The notes under the pieces were generated by a model that was not told the origin of the DNA, did not search any database, and saw only the letters and a program-made list of their open reading frames with translations. 64,000 nt of DNA from Chryseobacterium ginsenosidimutans (GTDB taxonomy: Bacteria > Bacteroidota > Bacteroidia > Flavobacteriales > Weeksellaceae): NCBI RefSeq assembly GCF_024807225.1, contig NZ_JANUCO010000001.1, forward strand, positions 4,588,001-4,652,000, in the 5' to 3' direction. Within the stretch, counting starts at the first letter, position 1, and every line of letters starts with the position of its first letter. Below are positions 46,101 to 55,511 of the stretch, in pieces. Position numbers and translations under genes: made by a program.

Positions 46101-46229
46101 GACGGTAAACATTACGACAAAAAAATTGTAACCGGAACCTATTGGTATCATATCAACTGGAATGAACCAAATAAACAGAAAACTCCAATTAAATACACCG
46201 GTTGGATATTAGTTAAAAACATAGACTAA
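43137..46229 (+). CDS. T9SS type B surface protein, array member 2
   Basis: 1030 residues, frame intact. I prefer the ATG at 43137 over 43131 because it gives MKRFLLSF, matching member 3. Signal peptide to LFAQ, then RDTDHWIAPFYAS and the family N-terminal domain with repeated VYLSTDSTTPFDVKIYNNN and GEIVTSKGKAGIGKKFY motifs. Next are an Ig-like segment (YETYQWFLNGVAVVGATQ), a Big_9-type domain (GVATINSAGQITYIPNAGY), two Cys-containing beta modules, LDAGPGYQSYQWSTGATTQV and the sorting domain NAITPNGDNKNDVIDYSELA. From about 44540 to the end it is almost identical to member 3. Confidence 0.9.
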   Translation: MKRFLLSFVLMFCAINTLFAQRDTDHWIAPFYASLTGYTNAVYLSTDSTTPFDVKIYNNNNLIQTVSVVKGTPVVFTVPTNLINGTATADAFTIGTKGLYLKGDKPFYCTLRVAQGAHGEIVTSKGKAGIGKKFYVAAAPNSTNSSSNNFTAGILATEDNTLVTVSWNTTGLVFIGGTPGGNSQSFTLNKGQSYILAGNHSTTANQNGFIGAKVVSDKPVTLTNGNANGNFGTSTIDGSDLIMDQSVPVERLGNTFAMVKTKATNPALNMEGGIVIATEDNTEIFINGATTPIATINEGQWYRINETSYVEQTAGSGHFNMFVTTSKNVYLYQFIGVQGFSYNGGYNYIPPLNCFLPRKIDEVGKINEMPGIATSTITFLKLNILTEAGAAVTYSYNGGTPMTPTAAQGPYPLTGNTNWVTYAIENPFGNVTITSTKAVTAGVNGGYGTAGYGGYFAGFSSIPVIAKKTGECVPGIILEVDDSYETYQWFLNGVAVVGATQNTITPATAGNYTVKVTMGTCPPVTTPIYKVFACTRNTTASINVCATKVITPTFSFTTTQTPVPSTVTILTQPTHGVATINSAGQITYIPNAGYLGPDTIVYQFCGNAAEFIDCEHVTLTLNVVPFVLTDTTIKACQYNGKGFFDLTAAVVTLYDPVTKKFYPTLADLNAGTNQIMNPTNYLAAAGFVYVKVTTNEGCTGNAKITLAYLPTPVVTEATLSECFLEIDETKAKFNLTIAAVSTETPITKKYYPTFVDASNGTNEILVADAYISGNGVAYVRVYNSNQCYAIAKVNLKVIPPKRSPLLVDKIICIDSRTNLDAGPGYQSYQWSTGATTQVLSGVSVGDYWVILKDNGCFVKQFVSVKKAEDPVITELEISNNTVTVHVTGGKAPYQYAVDAPTNWQDSNVFTGLTRGQHTFYVKDTYNCTPTSVEVTVPNLINAITPNGDNKNDVIDYSELAYKDNLTFVIYDRYGNKIFTGDKFNNYKWDGKHYDKKIVTGTYWYHINWNEPNKQKTPIKYTGWILVKNID

Positions 46230-46250
46230 GCTTTCTGAAAACTTCTTTAT

Positions 46251-46284
46251 AAACCACGATTTTTTCTAAATCGTGGTTTTTTTT
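46251..46284 (+). terminator. Terminator of surface-protein gene 2
   Basis: ACCACGATTT pairs with AAATCGTGGT, followed by eight T. The loop orientation is the exact reverse complement of that in the terminator of gene 3. Confidence 0.9.
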
Positions 46285-46339
46285 ATTTATTTAATTGTTA
46301 TTTTTACAAATAATATAGAGAATTTATCAAATATTCTGT

Positions 46340-46347
46340 TATTTTTG
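46340..46347 (+). promoter_or_regulatory. Promoter -7 element of surface-protein gene 3
   Basis: TATTTTTG, a TAnnTTTG match 22 bases before the ATG. The surrounding bases are nearly the same as before gene 4, showing that the promoter was duplicated with the gene. Confidence 0.65.
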
Positions 46348-46369
46348 CAATAATCCTAATTCCATAATT

Positions 46370-49300
46370 ATGAAAAGATTTCTATTATCTTTTGTATTAA
46401 TGTTCCTTAGCATTAATACACTCTTTGCACAAAGAGACACAGACCATTGGATTGCACCTTACTACGCATCCACTTCAGGATATACCAATGCGGTATATCT
46501 GTCAACAGACTCTACCACTCCTTTTGATGTAAAAATTTACAACAACAATGCACTGATTCAGACCGTTACTATCAGTAAAGGAAATCCTCAGTCTTACACG
46601 GTTACTGCCAACTTAATTGCAGCAACTGCAACAACTGAAGCCTTTCAGGTGATTAACAAGGGACTGTATTTAAAAGGTACCAAACCTTTTTACTGTACCT
46701 TAAGATCTGCACAAGGATCTCACGGTGAAATTGTTACCTCGAAAGGAAAGGCAGGTATCGGCAAATTATTTTATGTAGCCAATCCTCCTAATACCAGTGC
46801 TGGTTCAGGTACTGCCAACAACTTTACAGCAGGAATTCTGGCAACGGAAGACAATACTTTAGTGACTGTTTCGTGGACAACTACCGGACTTCAGTTCATT
46901 GGTGCTCCTGGAACTTTTACAGGGAACTCTCAAACATTTACACTAAACAAGGGACAGTCATACCTTATGGCAGGAAACAATAATACTGCTGCAAACCTCA
47001 CTGGTTTCATCGGAGCTAAAATTGTTTCCGACAAGCCTGTAACACTTACCAACGGAAGTTCTAACGGTAACTTTGGAGCTTTAGGCTCAAGTGGTTCAGA
47101 TTTAATTATGGATCAATCCGTTCCTGTGGAAAGATTGGGAAGTACTTTTGCTATGGTAAAAACAAGATCTACCGCACCGGCTGAAAACATGGAAGGAGGA
47201 ATTGTTATTGCTACAGAAGATAACACAGAAATCTATGTTAACGGTAGTACAACTCCTCTTACAACGATCAATGCAGGACAGTGGTACAGAATTAATGAAA
47301 CCAATTACATCCAACAAGGAGCAGGAAGCGGACATTTCAATATGCTTATTTCAACTTCTAAAAATGTTTATTTATATCAATTAGTTGGAGTAGGTTCAGC
47401 AAACAATACAGGAGGTTACAACTACATCCCACCATTGAACTGTTTCTTACCAAGAAAAATTGATGAAATTGGGAAGATCAATGAAATGCCAAGTGTAACA
47501 GGTATTACATTAAAATTAAATATCTTAACAGAAACAGGAGCAGCTGTTACGTATAGTAGTAACGGCGCACCACCAGTAACACCAACTGCTGCACAAGGTC
47601 CTTATCCTTTAACGGGAAATACAAACTGGGTAACGTATGCAATAGAAGGAATTGTAGGAAACGTAACCGTAACCTCAACTAAAGCCGTAACTGCAGGTAT
47701 CAACGGTGGATATAGCTCAGCCGGATACGGTGGATATTTTGCAGGGTTCTCTTCGATTCCGGTAATTGCTAAACAAACAGGAGACTGTATCCCGGGAATT
47801 ATCCTTGAAGTAGATGACAGCTACGAAACGTATCAGTGGTTCTTAAACGGTGTTGCCGTTGTAGGAGCTACACAAAATACGATCACTCCCGCAACTGCAG
47901 GAAATTATACGGTAAAAGTAACCATGGGAACTTGCCCACCTGTTACAACACCGATCTATAAAGTGTTTGCATGTACAAGAAATACAACAGCAAGCATCAA
48001 CGTTTGTGCTACAAAGGTGATTACGCCTACGTTCTCATTCACGACAACTCAGACTCCGGTTCCAAGCACGGTGACAATTCTTACGCAGCCTATCCACGGA
48101 GTTGCGACTATTAACTCTGCAGGACAGATTACTTATATTCCGAATGCAGGATATCTAGGTCCAGATACAATTGTGTATCAGTTCTGTGGTAATGCAGCTG
48201 AGTTTATTGATTGTGAGCATGTAACTTTAACCTTAAATGTCGTTCCTTTCGTTTTAACAGATACAACAATTAAAGCGTGTCAGTATAACGGAAAAGGATT
48301 CTTTGATCTTACTGCTGCTGTAGTAACATTATACGATCCGATAACCAAGAAATTCTACCCTACTCTGGCTGATCTTAACGCAGGAAACCAACCAGATTAT
48401 GAACCCTACCGACTACCTTGCTGCTGCAGGATTTGTATATGTAAAAGTAACGACCAACGAAGGATGTACAGGAAATGCTAAAATCACTTTAGCGTATCTT
48501 CCGACTCCGGTAGTAACTGAAGCTACGTTGAGCGAATGTTTCCTTGAAATTGATGAAACGAAAGCTAAATTCAACTTAACGATTGCAGCGGTTTCAACAG
48601 AAACTCCAATCACTAAAAAATACTATCCTACATTCGTAGATGCAAGCAACGGAACAAATGAAATACTAGTTGCTGACGCTTATATCTCAGGAAACGGAGT
48701 AGCTTATGTAAGAGTTTACAACAGCAATCAGTGTTATGCTATTGCTAAAGTGAACTTAAAAGTAATTCCTCCGAAAAGATCGCCATTATTGGTAGACAAA
48801 ATAATCTGTATCGACAGCAGAACAAATCTTGATGCAGGTCCGGGATATCAGTCTTACCAATGGAACACAGGGGCTACGACTCAGGTATTATCAGGGGTTT
48901 CTGTAGGTGATTACTGGGTAATTCTTAAAGACAACGGATGTTTCGTGAAGCAATTCGTAAGTGTGAAGAAAGCCGAAGATCCTGTTATTACAGAACTTGA
49001 AATTTCTAATAACACGGTAACTGTTCATGTGACAGGCGGAAAAGCGCCTTACCAATATGCCGTGGATGCGCCTACAAACTGGCAGGATTCTAATGTATTC
49101 ACAGGACTTACAAGAGGACAGCATACTTTCTATGTAAAAGATACTTACAACTGTACACCGACTTCTGTAGAAGTAACTGTACCGAATTTAATAAATGCCA
49201 TCACTCCGAACGGTGACAACAAAAATGACGTGATCGACTACAGTGAATTGGCTTACAAAGACAATCTTACTTTCGTGATCTACGACAGATATGGAAACAA

Positions 49301-49466
49301 AATATTCACAGGAGATAAATTCAATAATTACAAATGGGACGGTAAACATTACGACAAAAAAATTGTAACCGGAACTTATTGGTATCACATCAACTGGAAT
49401 GAACCAAATAAACAGAAAACTCCAATTAAATACACCGGTTGGATATTAGTTAAAAACATAGACTAA
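46370..49466 (+). CDS. T9SS type B surface protein, array member 3, with a +1 frameshift; mosaic of members 2 and 4
   Basis: About 1031 residues. The domain order is the same as member 2. An extra A at 48385-48387 (GCAGGAAACC) breaks the frame; the sister copy in member 2 has GCAGGAACC at the same place (45144-45152), which directly shows the inserted base. The first 480 or so residues (RDTDHWIAPYYASTSGY onward) closely match member 4. From about 47815 (DDSYETYQWFLNG) to the end it matches member 2 almost base for base. It ends in NAITPNGDNKNDVIDYSELA and TGWILVKNID. Confidence 0.9.
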
Positions 49467-49485
49467 CTTTCTGAAACTTCTTTAT

Positions 49486-49518
49486 AAACCACGATTTAGA
49501 AAAAATCGTGGTTTTTTT
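49486..49518 (+). terminator. Terminator of surface-protein gene 3
   Basis: ACCACGATTT pairs with AAATCGTGGT, then seven T. Flanks match the gene 2 terminator, but the loop is reverse-complemented. Confidence 0.9.
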
Positions 49519-49574
49519 ATGGGTTTAATCTTGTATTTTATTAATAATGTAATAATTTAAATGAAAATTTCTGT

Positions 49575-49582
49575 TATTTTTG
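49575..49582 (+). promoter_or_regulatory. Promoter -7 element of surface-protein gene 4
   Basis: TATTTTTG, a TAnnTTTG match 22 bases before the ATG, in a context duplicated from or to gene 3. Confidence 0.65.
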
Positions 49583-49604
49583 CATTAATCCTAATTCCAT
49601 ATTC

Positions 49605-52440
49605 ATGATAAAATTTTTACTAACTTTTGTATTAATGTTCCTTAGCATTAATACACTCTTTGCACAAAGAGACACAGACCATTGGATTGCACCTTATTAC
49701 GCATCCACTTCAGGATATACCAACGCGGTATATCTGTCAACAGACTCTACCACTCCTTTTCCGGTAAAGATCTACAACAACAACACGCTGATTCAGACCG
49801 TTACTATCAGTAAAGGAAATCCTCAGTCTTACACGGTTACTGCCAATTTAATTGCGGCAACTGTTACTTCTGAAGCTCTTCAGGTGATTACCAAAGGACT
49901 CTATCTCAAAGGAGACAAACCTTTTTACTGCACCTTAAGATCTGCACAGGGATCCCACGGAGAAATTGTAACCTCGAAAGGAAAAGCAGGTATCGGCAAA
50001 TTATTTTATGTAGCCAATCCGCCCAATACCACTGCGGGTGGGGGTACTGCCAACAACTTTACAGCAGGAATTCTGGCAACGGAAGATAATACTGTAGTTA
50101 CTGTTTCGTGGACCACTACAGGGCTTGTATTTTTGGGAGGAACTCCAAACGGACCAAATTCTCAAACATTTACCTTGAACAAAGGGCAATCTTACATCAT
50201 GGCAGGAAATAATGGCACCGCTGCAAACCTTACCGGTTTTATCGGAGCTAAAATTGTTTCAGACAAACCTGTAACATTAACTAACGGAAGTTCTAACGGT
50301 AACTTTGGAGCTGGAGGTTCAAGTGGTTCTGACCTTATTATGGACCAGTCTGTTCCTGTGCAAAGATTGGGAAGTACCTTTGCCATGGTAAAAACAAGAT
50401 CTACCGCACCTGCTGAAAACATGGAAGGCGGAATTGTAATTGCCACTGAAGATAATACAGAAATCTATGTCAACGGTGGTACAACTCCTCTTGCAACAAT
50501 TAATGCAGGACAATGGTACAGAATTAATGAAACCAATTACATCCAACAAGGAGCAGGAAGCGGACATTTCAATATGTTTATTTCAACTACTAAAAATGTG
50601 TATATCTATCAATTAGTTGGTGTGGGTACAGCAAACAATACGGGAGGTTACAACTACATCCCGCCATTGAACTGTTTCTTGCCAAGAAAAATCGATGAAA
50701 TCGGGAAGATCAACGAGATGCCAAGCGTAACAGGTATTACACTAAAATTAAATATCTTAACAGAAACTGGAGCAGCGGTTACGTATAGTAGTAACGGCGC
50801 ACCACCAGTAACACCAACTGCTGCACAGGGACCTTATCCTTTAACAGGAAATACAAACTGGGTAACGTATGCAATAGAAGGAATTGTAGGAAACGTAACT
50901 GTTAATTCGACAAAAGCGGTAACCGCCGGAGTAAACGGTGGATATAGCTCAGCAGGATACGGTGGATATTTTGCAGGGTTCTCTTCGATTCCTTTAATTA
51001 GTAAGCAAACAGGAGACTGTATCCCGGGAATTATTCTGGAAGTGGATGACAGCTACGAAATCTATCAGTGGTATTTAAATGGAAACCCAATTCCGGGGGC
51101 GACTACAAATAGCTTCACTCCTATCACCGCAGGAAATTATACAGTAAAAGTCGCAGTAGGATCTTGCCCAACTGCAGTAACTCCTGTTTACAAAGTGTTT
51201 ACATGTCTTCATCAGTCGACGCTGGCTCTTACGGTTTGTGAAGGATTCAAAGCAGTTGTTCCGACATTTACGAATTCTACTCAGAATTATGTTCCAAGTA
51301 CAGTAACAATTATTACGCCTCCGGCAAACGGAAACTGTAGTGATTGATCCGAATGGTGTCATTATTTATACTCCAAATTTCGGATTTGCAGGAGCAGATA
51401 CCATTGTTTACAAATTCTGTGGAAACGATCCTGAGTTTACAGATTGCGAACAGGTGACTTTAACTTTCACGGTGTCGGAAAGCCCGGTTGTGACTGAAGC
51501 GACTTTAAGAACTTGTTTCATACCAACGAATCCTGCAACAGGTTTGTTTAATTTAACATTAGCTGGAGTAACAGTGAGTACAGGAGTTATTAAACAATAT
51601 TACCCATCTCCTACTGATGCCCAAAACGGAACAAATGAAATTTTGAACCCTCTAAATTATATTGCACCAAACGGAGTTGTTTATATTAAAGTAAGCAATG
51701 CAAACGGATGTTTCAGAATTGCAAAAGTTACATTAATTGTTTTTCCTCCTACGTATTCAAATATTTTAGAAGATAAAATTATTTGTATGGAAGACAAGAC
51801 AACATTAGATGCAGGTCCTGGATTTACAGCTTATAAATGGAGCACAGGAGCAACCACTCAAACAATCAATAATGTTGCAGTCGGAACTTATTGGGTTGAT
51901 TTAAAAACAGGAGAATGTACAACAAGACAAACTGTAAAAGTGTATGCTTCTGAGCAACCTGTAATTTCGACTATTGATATTTCTAACAGTACAGTTACTG
52001 TAAATGTAGTAGGAGGAACCGCTCCTTACAAATATTCAATAGACAATATCAACTGGCAGGATTCTAATATCTTCAACAATGTTCCGCGAGGAAATAATAC
52101 GTTCTATGTGAAAGACGATTACGATTGTAATCCTATTGATGTGGAAGTTACGGTTCCTAATTTAATCAACGTAATTACACCAAATGGAGATGGTGTAAAT
52201 GATGTAATTGATTATTCGGAATTAGCCCACAAACCGAATTTGGTATTTAATATTTTCGACAGGTACGGAGCTAAAATGCACCAGGGAAATAAAACCAACG
52301 GATACAAATGGGACGGTGCAGTTGGTGGCAAAAAAGTACCTACCGGAAACTATTGGTTTGATATCAGCTGGAACGAACCAAACAGCAAACAAACTCCAAT
52401 CAAATACTCCGGATGGATTCTTGTTAAAAACAGAGATTAA
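49605..52440 (+). CDS. T9SS type B surface protein, array member 4, with a +1 frameshift
   Basis: About 944 residues, the shortest member. Signal peptide to LFAQ, then the family N-terminal domain, nearly identical to member 3 up to DDSYEIYQWYLNG. An extra A at 51332-51334 (AACGGAAACT for AACGGAACT) breaks the frame; corrected it reads PPANGTVVIDPNGVIIYTPN, a Big_9-type repeat. It lacks one of the Cys-containing modules of members 2 and 3. The C-terminus has LDAGPGFTAYKWSTGATTQT and the sorting domain NVITPNGDGVNDVIDYSELA ... SGWILVKNRD. Confidence 0.88.
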
Positions 52441-52461
52441 CACTATTTATCATATATTATT

Positions 52462-52492
52462 AAAAACACAGTTTTAAAACTGTGTTTTTTTT
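52462..52492 (+). terminator. Terminator of surface-protein gene 4
   Basis: AACACAGTTTT pairs with AAAACTGTGTT, followed by a T-run. Confidence 0.88.
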
Positions 52493-52524
52493 GTGCTTTT
52501 TACAATATTTTAGAAATAAAATTC

Positions 52525-52532
52525 TATTTTTG
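52525..52532 (+). promoter_or_regulatory. Promoter -7 element of surface-protein gene 5
   Basis: TATTTTTG, a TAnnTTTG match 20 bases before the ATG at 52553. It ends at a possible GTG start, which is therefore rejected. Confidence 0.6.
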
Positions 52533-52552
52533 TGAAAACTAATCACATAACT

Positions 52553-55405
52553 ATGAAAAAACAGCTCTATTTCATACTTTTATTTGTTTTTGCATTCATT
52601 AAACTTTCAGCACAGAGGGATACTGAACATTGGTTTGCTCCTTTTTCATCTGCCAGTTTATCTTTATCAAGTGCAAAACAGGCCGTTTATCTTTCTACGG
52701 ATTCAACAACGCCGTTCAATGTCGACATTTATAATAATAATGTGGTCATTACAACGGTAACGATAAGCAAAGGAAATCCTCAGTTTTATTATATCAATAC
52801 CGCAGACATGATTGGTTCTACTGCAGCAGAACTTTTTACTGTGGGTACTAAAGGGCTTTATCTTAAAGGTACGAAGCCTTTCTTTGCAACATTCAGATTT
52901 ACCGTTCCTGCGCATGGCGAAATTTTGACCTCAAAAGGAAAAGCTGGGATTGGGAAAAAATTCTATGCTATTGTTGCTCCTATTACCAATGCGAGTACAG
53001 GGATGAACTACACAACCGGCATCCTGGCTACGGAAAATAATACCACGGTTACAGTTTCCGGATATTCACCAACTGTCGTTTTTACAAACGGAACTACGGG
53101 AACAGCCATGCCGAGCATGACCATTACATTAAATAAAGGACAGTCTTACCTTATCGAAGGAAGAGGAAACCAGCCCGGAAATTTAAAAGGTTTCATTGGA
53201 GCTAAAATTGTTTCAGACAAACCGATTTCGGTAACCAACGGAAATTTTTTGGGAGAATATAATATCGGAACTCCACTAACGGGTGGAGACATCGTCATGG
53301 ATCAATCTGTACCTACAGACCGTTTAGGAAAAGAGTTTGTTTTGGTAAAAGGCTACGGAAATATTTCAGCAGCAACCGAAGATGCTTTGATTGTAGCTAC
53401 AGAAAACGACACTAAAATTTTTGTAAATAATAATCCTGTCGAAGTTGCTACCATTAACGAAGGACAACATTACAGGGTAAATGAAATTAGCAATACCAAT
53501 TACATCAATCAGGGGAATGATCATTACAATATGTATATAAAAACCTCAAAGAATGCTTATGTTTATCAGCTTCTTGCAGGTACTACAACGACCAGTGCAA
53601 CGATTGGTTTTAATTATATACCGCCGCTTAATTGCTTATTGCCAAGAAAAATTGACGAAATTGGAATGATTCAAATGCTTCCGCAGTCGCCGAATAATCA
53701 GGTTACAAATAATATTAAATTAAATATTTTAACGGAAAAAGGTGCTGTTGTTACTTATAGCATTAATGGAGCTGCACCAATAACACCAACGGCAGCGCAA
53801 GGACCCTATAATGTAACGGGAACATTAGACTGGGAATCTTATTCTATTACAGGAGTTACAGGAAATGTTGCCATTCTTTCCAACAAAGCGGTTACTGCAG
53901 GAATTGCAGGAGGAAGTGGCGTCGTTGGATATGGAGGATATTTTGCAGGATTCACTTCTGTTCCGGTAGTCAGCAAAACGGGAGACTGTGTTCCGGGAGT
54001 TGTTCTGGAAGTCGGTGACAGTTTTGAATCTTATCAATGGTTTTTTGGTACAACTCCTATTCCGGGAGCAAATACGTATACCTATACTCCTATGCAGCCC
54101 GGAACCTATTCCGTAAAAGTAGGAATGGGCGGATGTTTTGCAACTACGCCTACTTTCATTGTTGAATCTTGCTATGAGCAGGTTACAAAAAGTTTAATTG
54201 TCTGCGATCCTAACAAAACAATCATTCCTAAATTCACGAACCATAATGTTGCCATTGTTTCAGGGACATTACAGATCGATACTCCTCCAACTAAAGGAAC
54301 AGCAACAATAGATGCTGCAACAGGAAATATTATCTATACTCCGAATACCGGATATGTCGGTAATGACGTTATGGTGTATCATTTCTGCGCCAATCCTGCA
54401 ACAGGAGTAGGTTGTGAGCAGGTAACAATGACGTTAATCGTAGATCCTAATCCTACCGTAAAAAATGTAAGCATAAGATCTTGCTATATTGCAGCAAAAC
54501 CTGATACGGCATTATTCAATCTTGAAACAGCACCCATTACAACGCAAAACGGTTTAATCAAAAACTACTACCCTACTCTTGCCGATCTTTCCAGCGGTAC
54601 CAATGAAATTTCACCGGCATCGGCTTACATTTCATCAAATACAAAAGTGTTTGTAAAAGTGACGAACTCAAACGGATGTTCCAGCATAGCAGAAATTACA
54701 TTGGTGGTTCTTCCTCCTGTAAAATCTACGATATTGAGTGATAAAATCATCTGTATCGAAAACACAGCAACATTGGATGCAGGACCTGGATTCGACGGAT
54801 ATCAATGGAATACAGGAGCTACAACACAAACCATAAATGTGGGAGTCGGAGCATATTGGGTAAATTTAAAAACAGGAGAATGTTATACAAAACAAGATGT
54901 AAAAGTAGTTCAGGCTCTACAACCTGTCATTTCAAATCTTGATATTAAAAACAATACCATTACTGTAACGGTAATCGGCGGAACTGCTCCTTACAAATAT
55001 TCTCTTGATGGCACGAACTGGCAGGATTCAAATTATTTTGAAAACCTTCCGAGAGGTGAAAACAGCGTTTATGTAAAAGATTTTTATAACTGTGAGCCGA
55101 TCGATGTAACGGTTACTGTTCCGAATCTGATTAATACCATTACACCGAACGGTGATAACAGAAATGACTATATCGATTATTCGGAATTGTCGTACAAAAA
55201 GAACTTGGTTTTCAATATTTATGACAGATACGGAAACAAAGTACATGAAGCAAAACAGTTCAATGCTTACCGATGGGACGGAACAATGTATGGTAAACAA
55301 CTTCCTACCGCAACTTACTGGTATGAAATTACTTGGACGGAACAAAATAAAGTTCAGACCAAAATAAAATACTCAGGATGGATTCTTGTAAAAAATCTTG
55401 AATGA
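52553..55405 (+). CDS. T9SS type B surface protein, array member 5
   Basis: 950 residues, frame intact. The ATG at 52553 gives MKKQLYFILLFVFAFIKLSA, a normal signal peptide; a GTG 21 bases upstream lies on the promoter. The mature part starts QRDTEHWFAPF. The N-terminal domain, Ig-like segment (ESYQWFFGTTPIPGANTY), Big_9-type repeat (GTATIDAATGNIIYTPN) and one Cys module follow in family order. The end is LDAGPGFDGYQWNTGATTQT and the sorting domain NTITPNGDNRNDYIDYSELS ... SGWILVKNLE. It is more diverged from members 2-4 than they are from each other. Confidence 0.9.
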   Translation: MKKQLYFILLFVFAFIKLSAQRDTEHWFAPFSSASLSLSSAKQAVYLSTDSTTPFNVDIYNNNVVITTVTISKGNPQFYYINTADMIGSTAAELFTVGTKGLYLKGTKPFFATFRFTVPAHGEILTSKGKAGIGKKFYAIVAPITNASTGMNYTTGILATENNTTVTVSGYSPTVVFTNGTTGTAMPSMTITLNKGQSYLIEGRGNQPGNLKGFIGAKIVSDKPISVTNGNFLGEYNIGTPLTGGDIVMDQSVPTDRLGKEFVLVKGYGNISAATEDALIVATENDTKIFVNNNPVEVATINEGQHYRVNEISNTNYINQGNDHYNMYIKTSKNAYVYQLLAGTTTTSATIGFNYIPPLNCLLPRKIDEIGMIQMLPQSPNNQVTNNIKLNILTEKGAVVTYSINGAAPITPTAAQGPYNVTGTLDWESYSITGVTGNVAILSNKAVTAGIAGGSGVVGYGGYFAGFTSVPVVSKTGDCVPGVVLEVGDSFESYQWFFGTTPIPGANTYTYTPMQPGTYSVKVGMGGCFATTPTFIVESCYEQVTKSLIVCDPNKTIIPKFTNHNVAIVSGTLQIDTPPTKGTATIDAATGNIIYTPNTGYVGNDVMVYHFCANPATGVGCEQVTMTLIVDPNPTVKNVSIRSCYIAAKPDTALFNLETAPITTQNGLIKNYYPTLADLSSGTNEISPASAYISSNTKVFVKVTNSNGCSSIAEITLVVLPPVKSTILSDKIICIENTATLDAGPGFDGYQWNTGATTQTINVGVGAYWVNLKTGECYTKQDVKVVQALQPVISNLDIKNNTITVTVIGGTAPYKYSLDGTNWQDSNYFENLPRGENSVYVKDFYNCEPIDVTVTVPNLINTITPNGDNRNDYIDYSELSYKKNLVFNIYDRYGNKVHEAKQFNAYRWDGTMYGKQLPTATYWYEITWTEQNKVQTKIKYSGWILVKNLE

Positions 55406-55418
55406 TAATTTTTTAAAT

Positions 55419-55450
55419 AAAAAACCATGACTTTAAAATCATGGTTTTTT
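55419..55450 (+). terminator. Terminator of surface-protein gene 5
   Basis: AAACCATGA pairs with TCATGGTTT across an AT-rich loop, then T-run. Confidence 0.82.
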
Positions 55451-55484
55451 ATTTATTTTTTAAGCTTATAACACTTTTTATTAT

Positions 55485-55492
55485 TAAATTTG
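55485..55492 (+). promoter_or_regulatory. Promoter -7 element of surface-protein gene 6
   Basis: TAAATTTG, a TAnnTTTG match 19 bases before the ATG. Confidence 0.55.
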
Positions 55493-55511
55493 TGTTAAAG
55501 GCAACCCTTGA

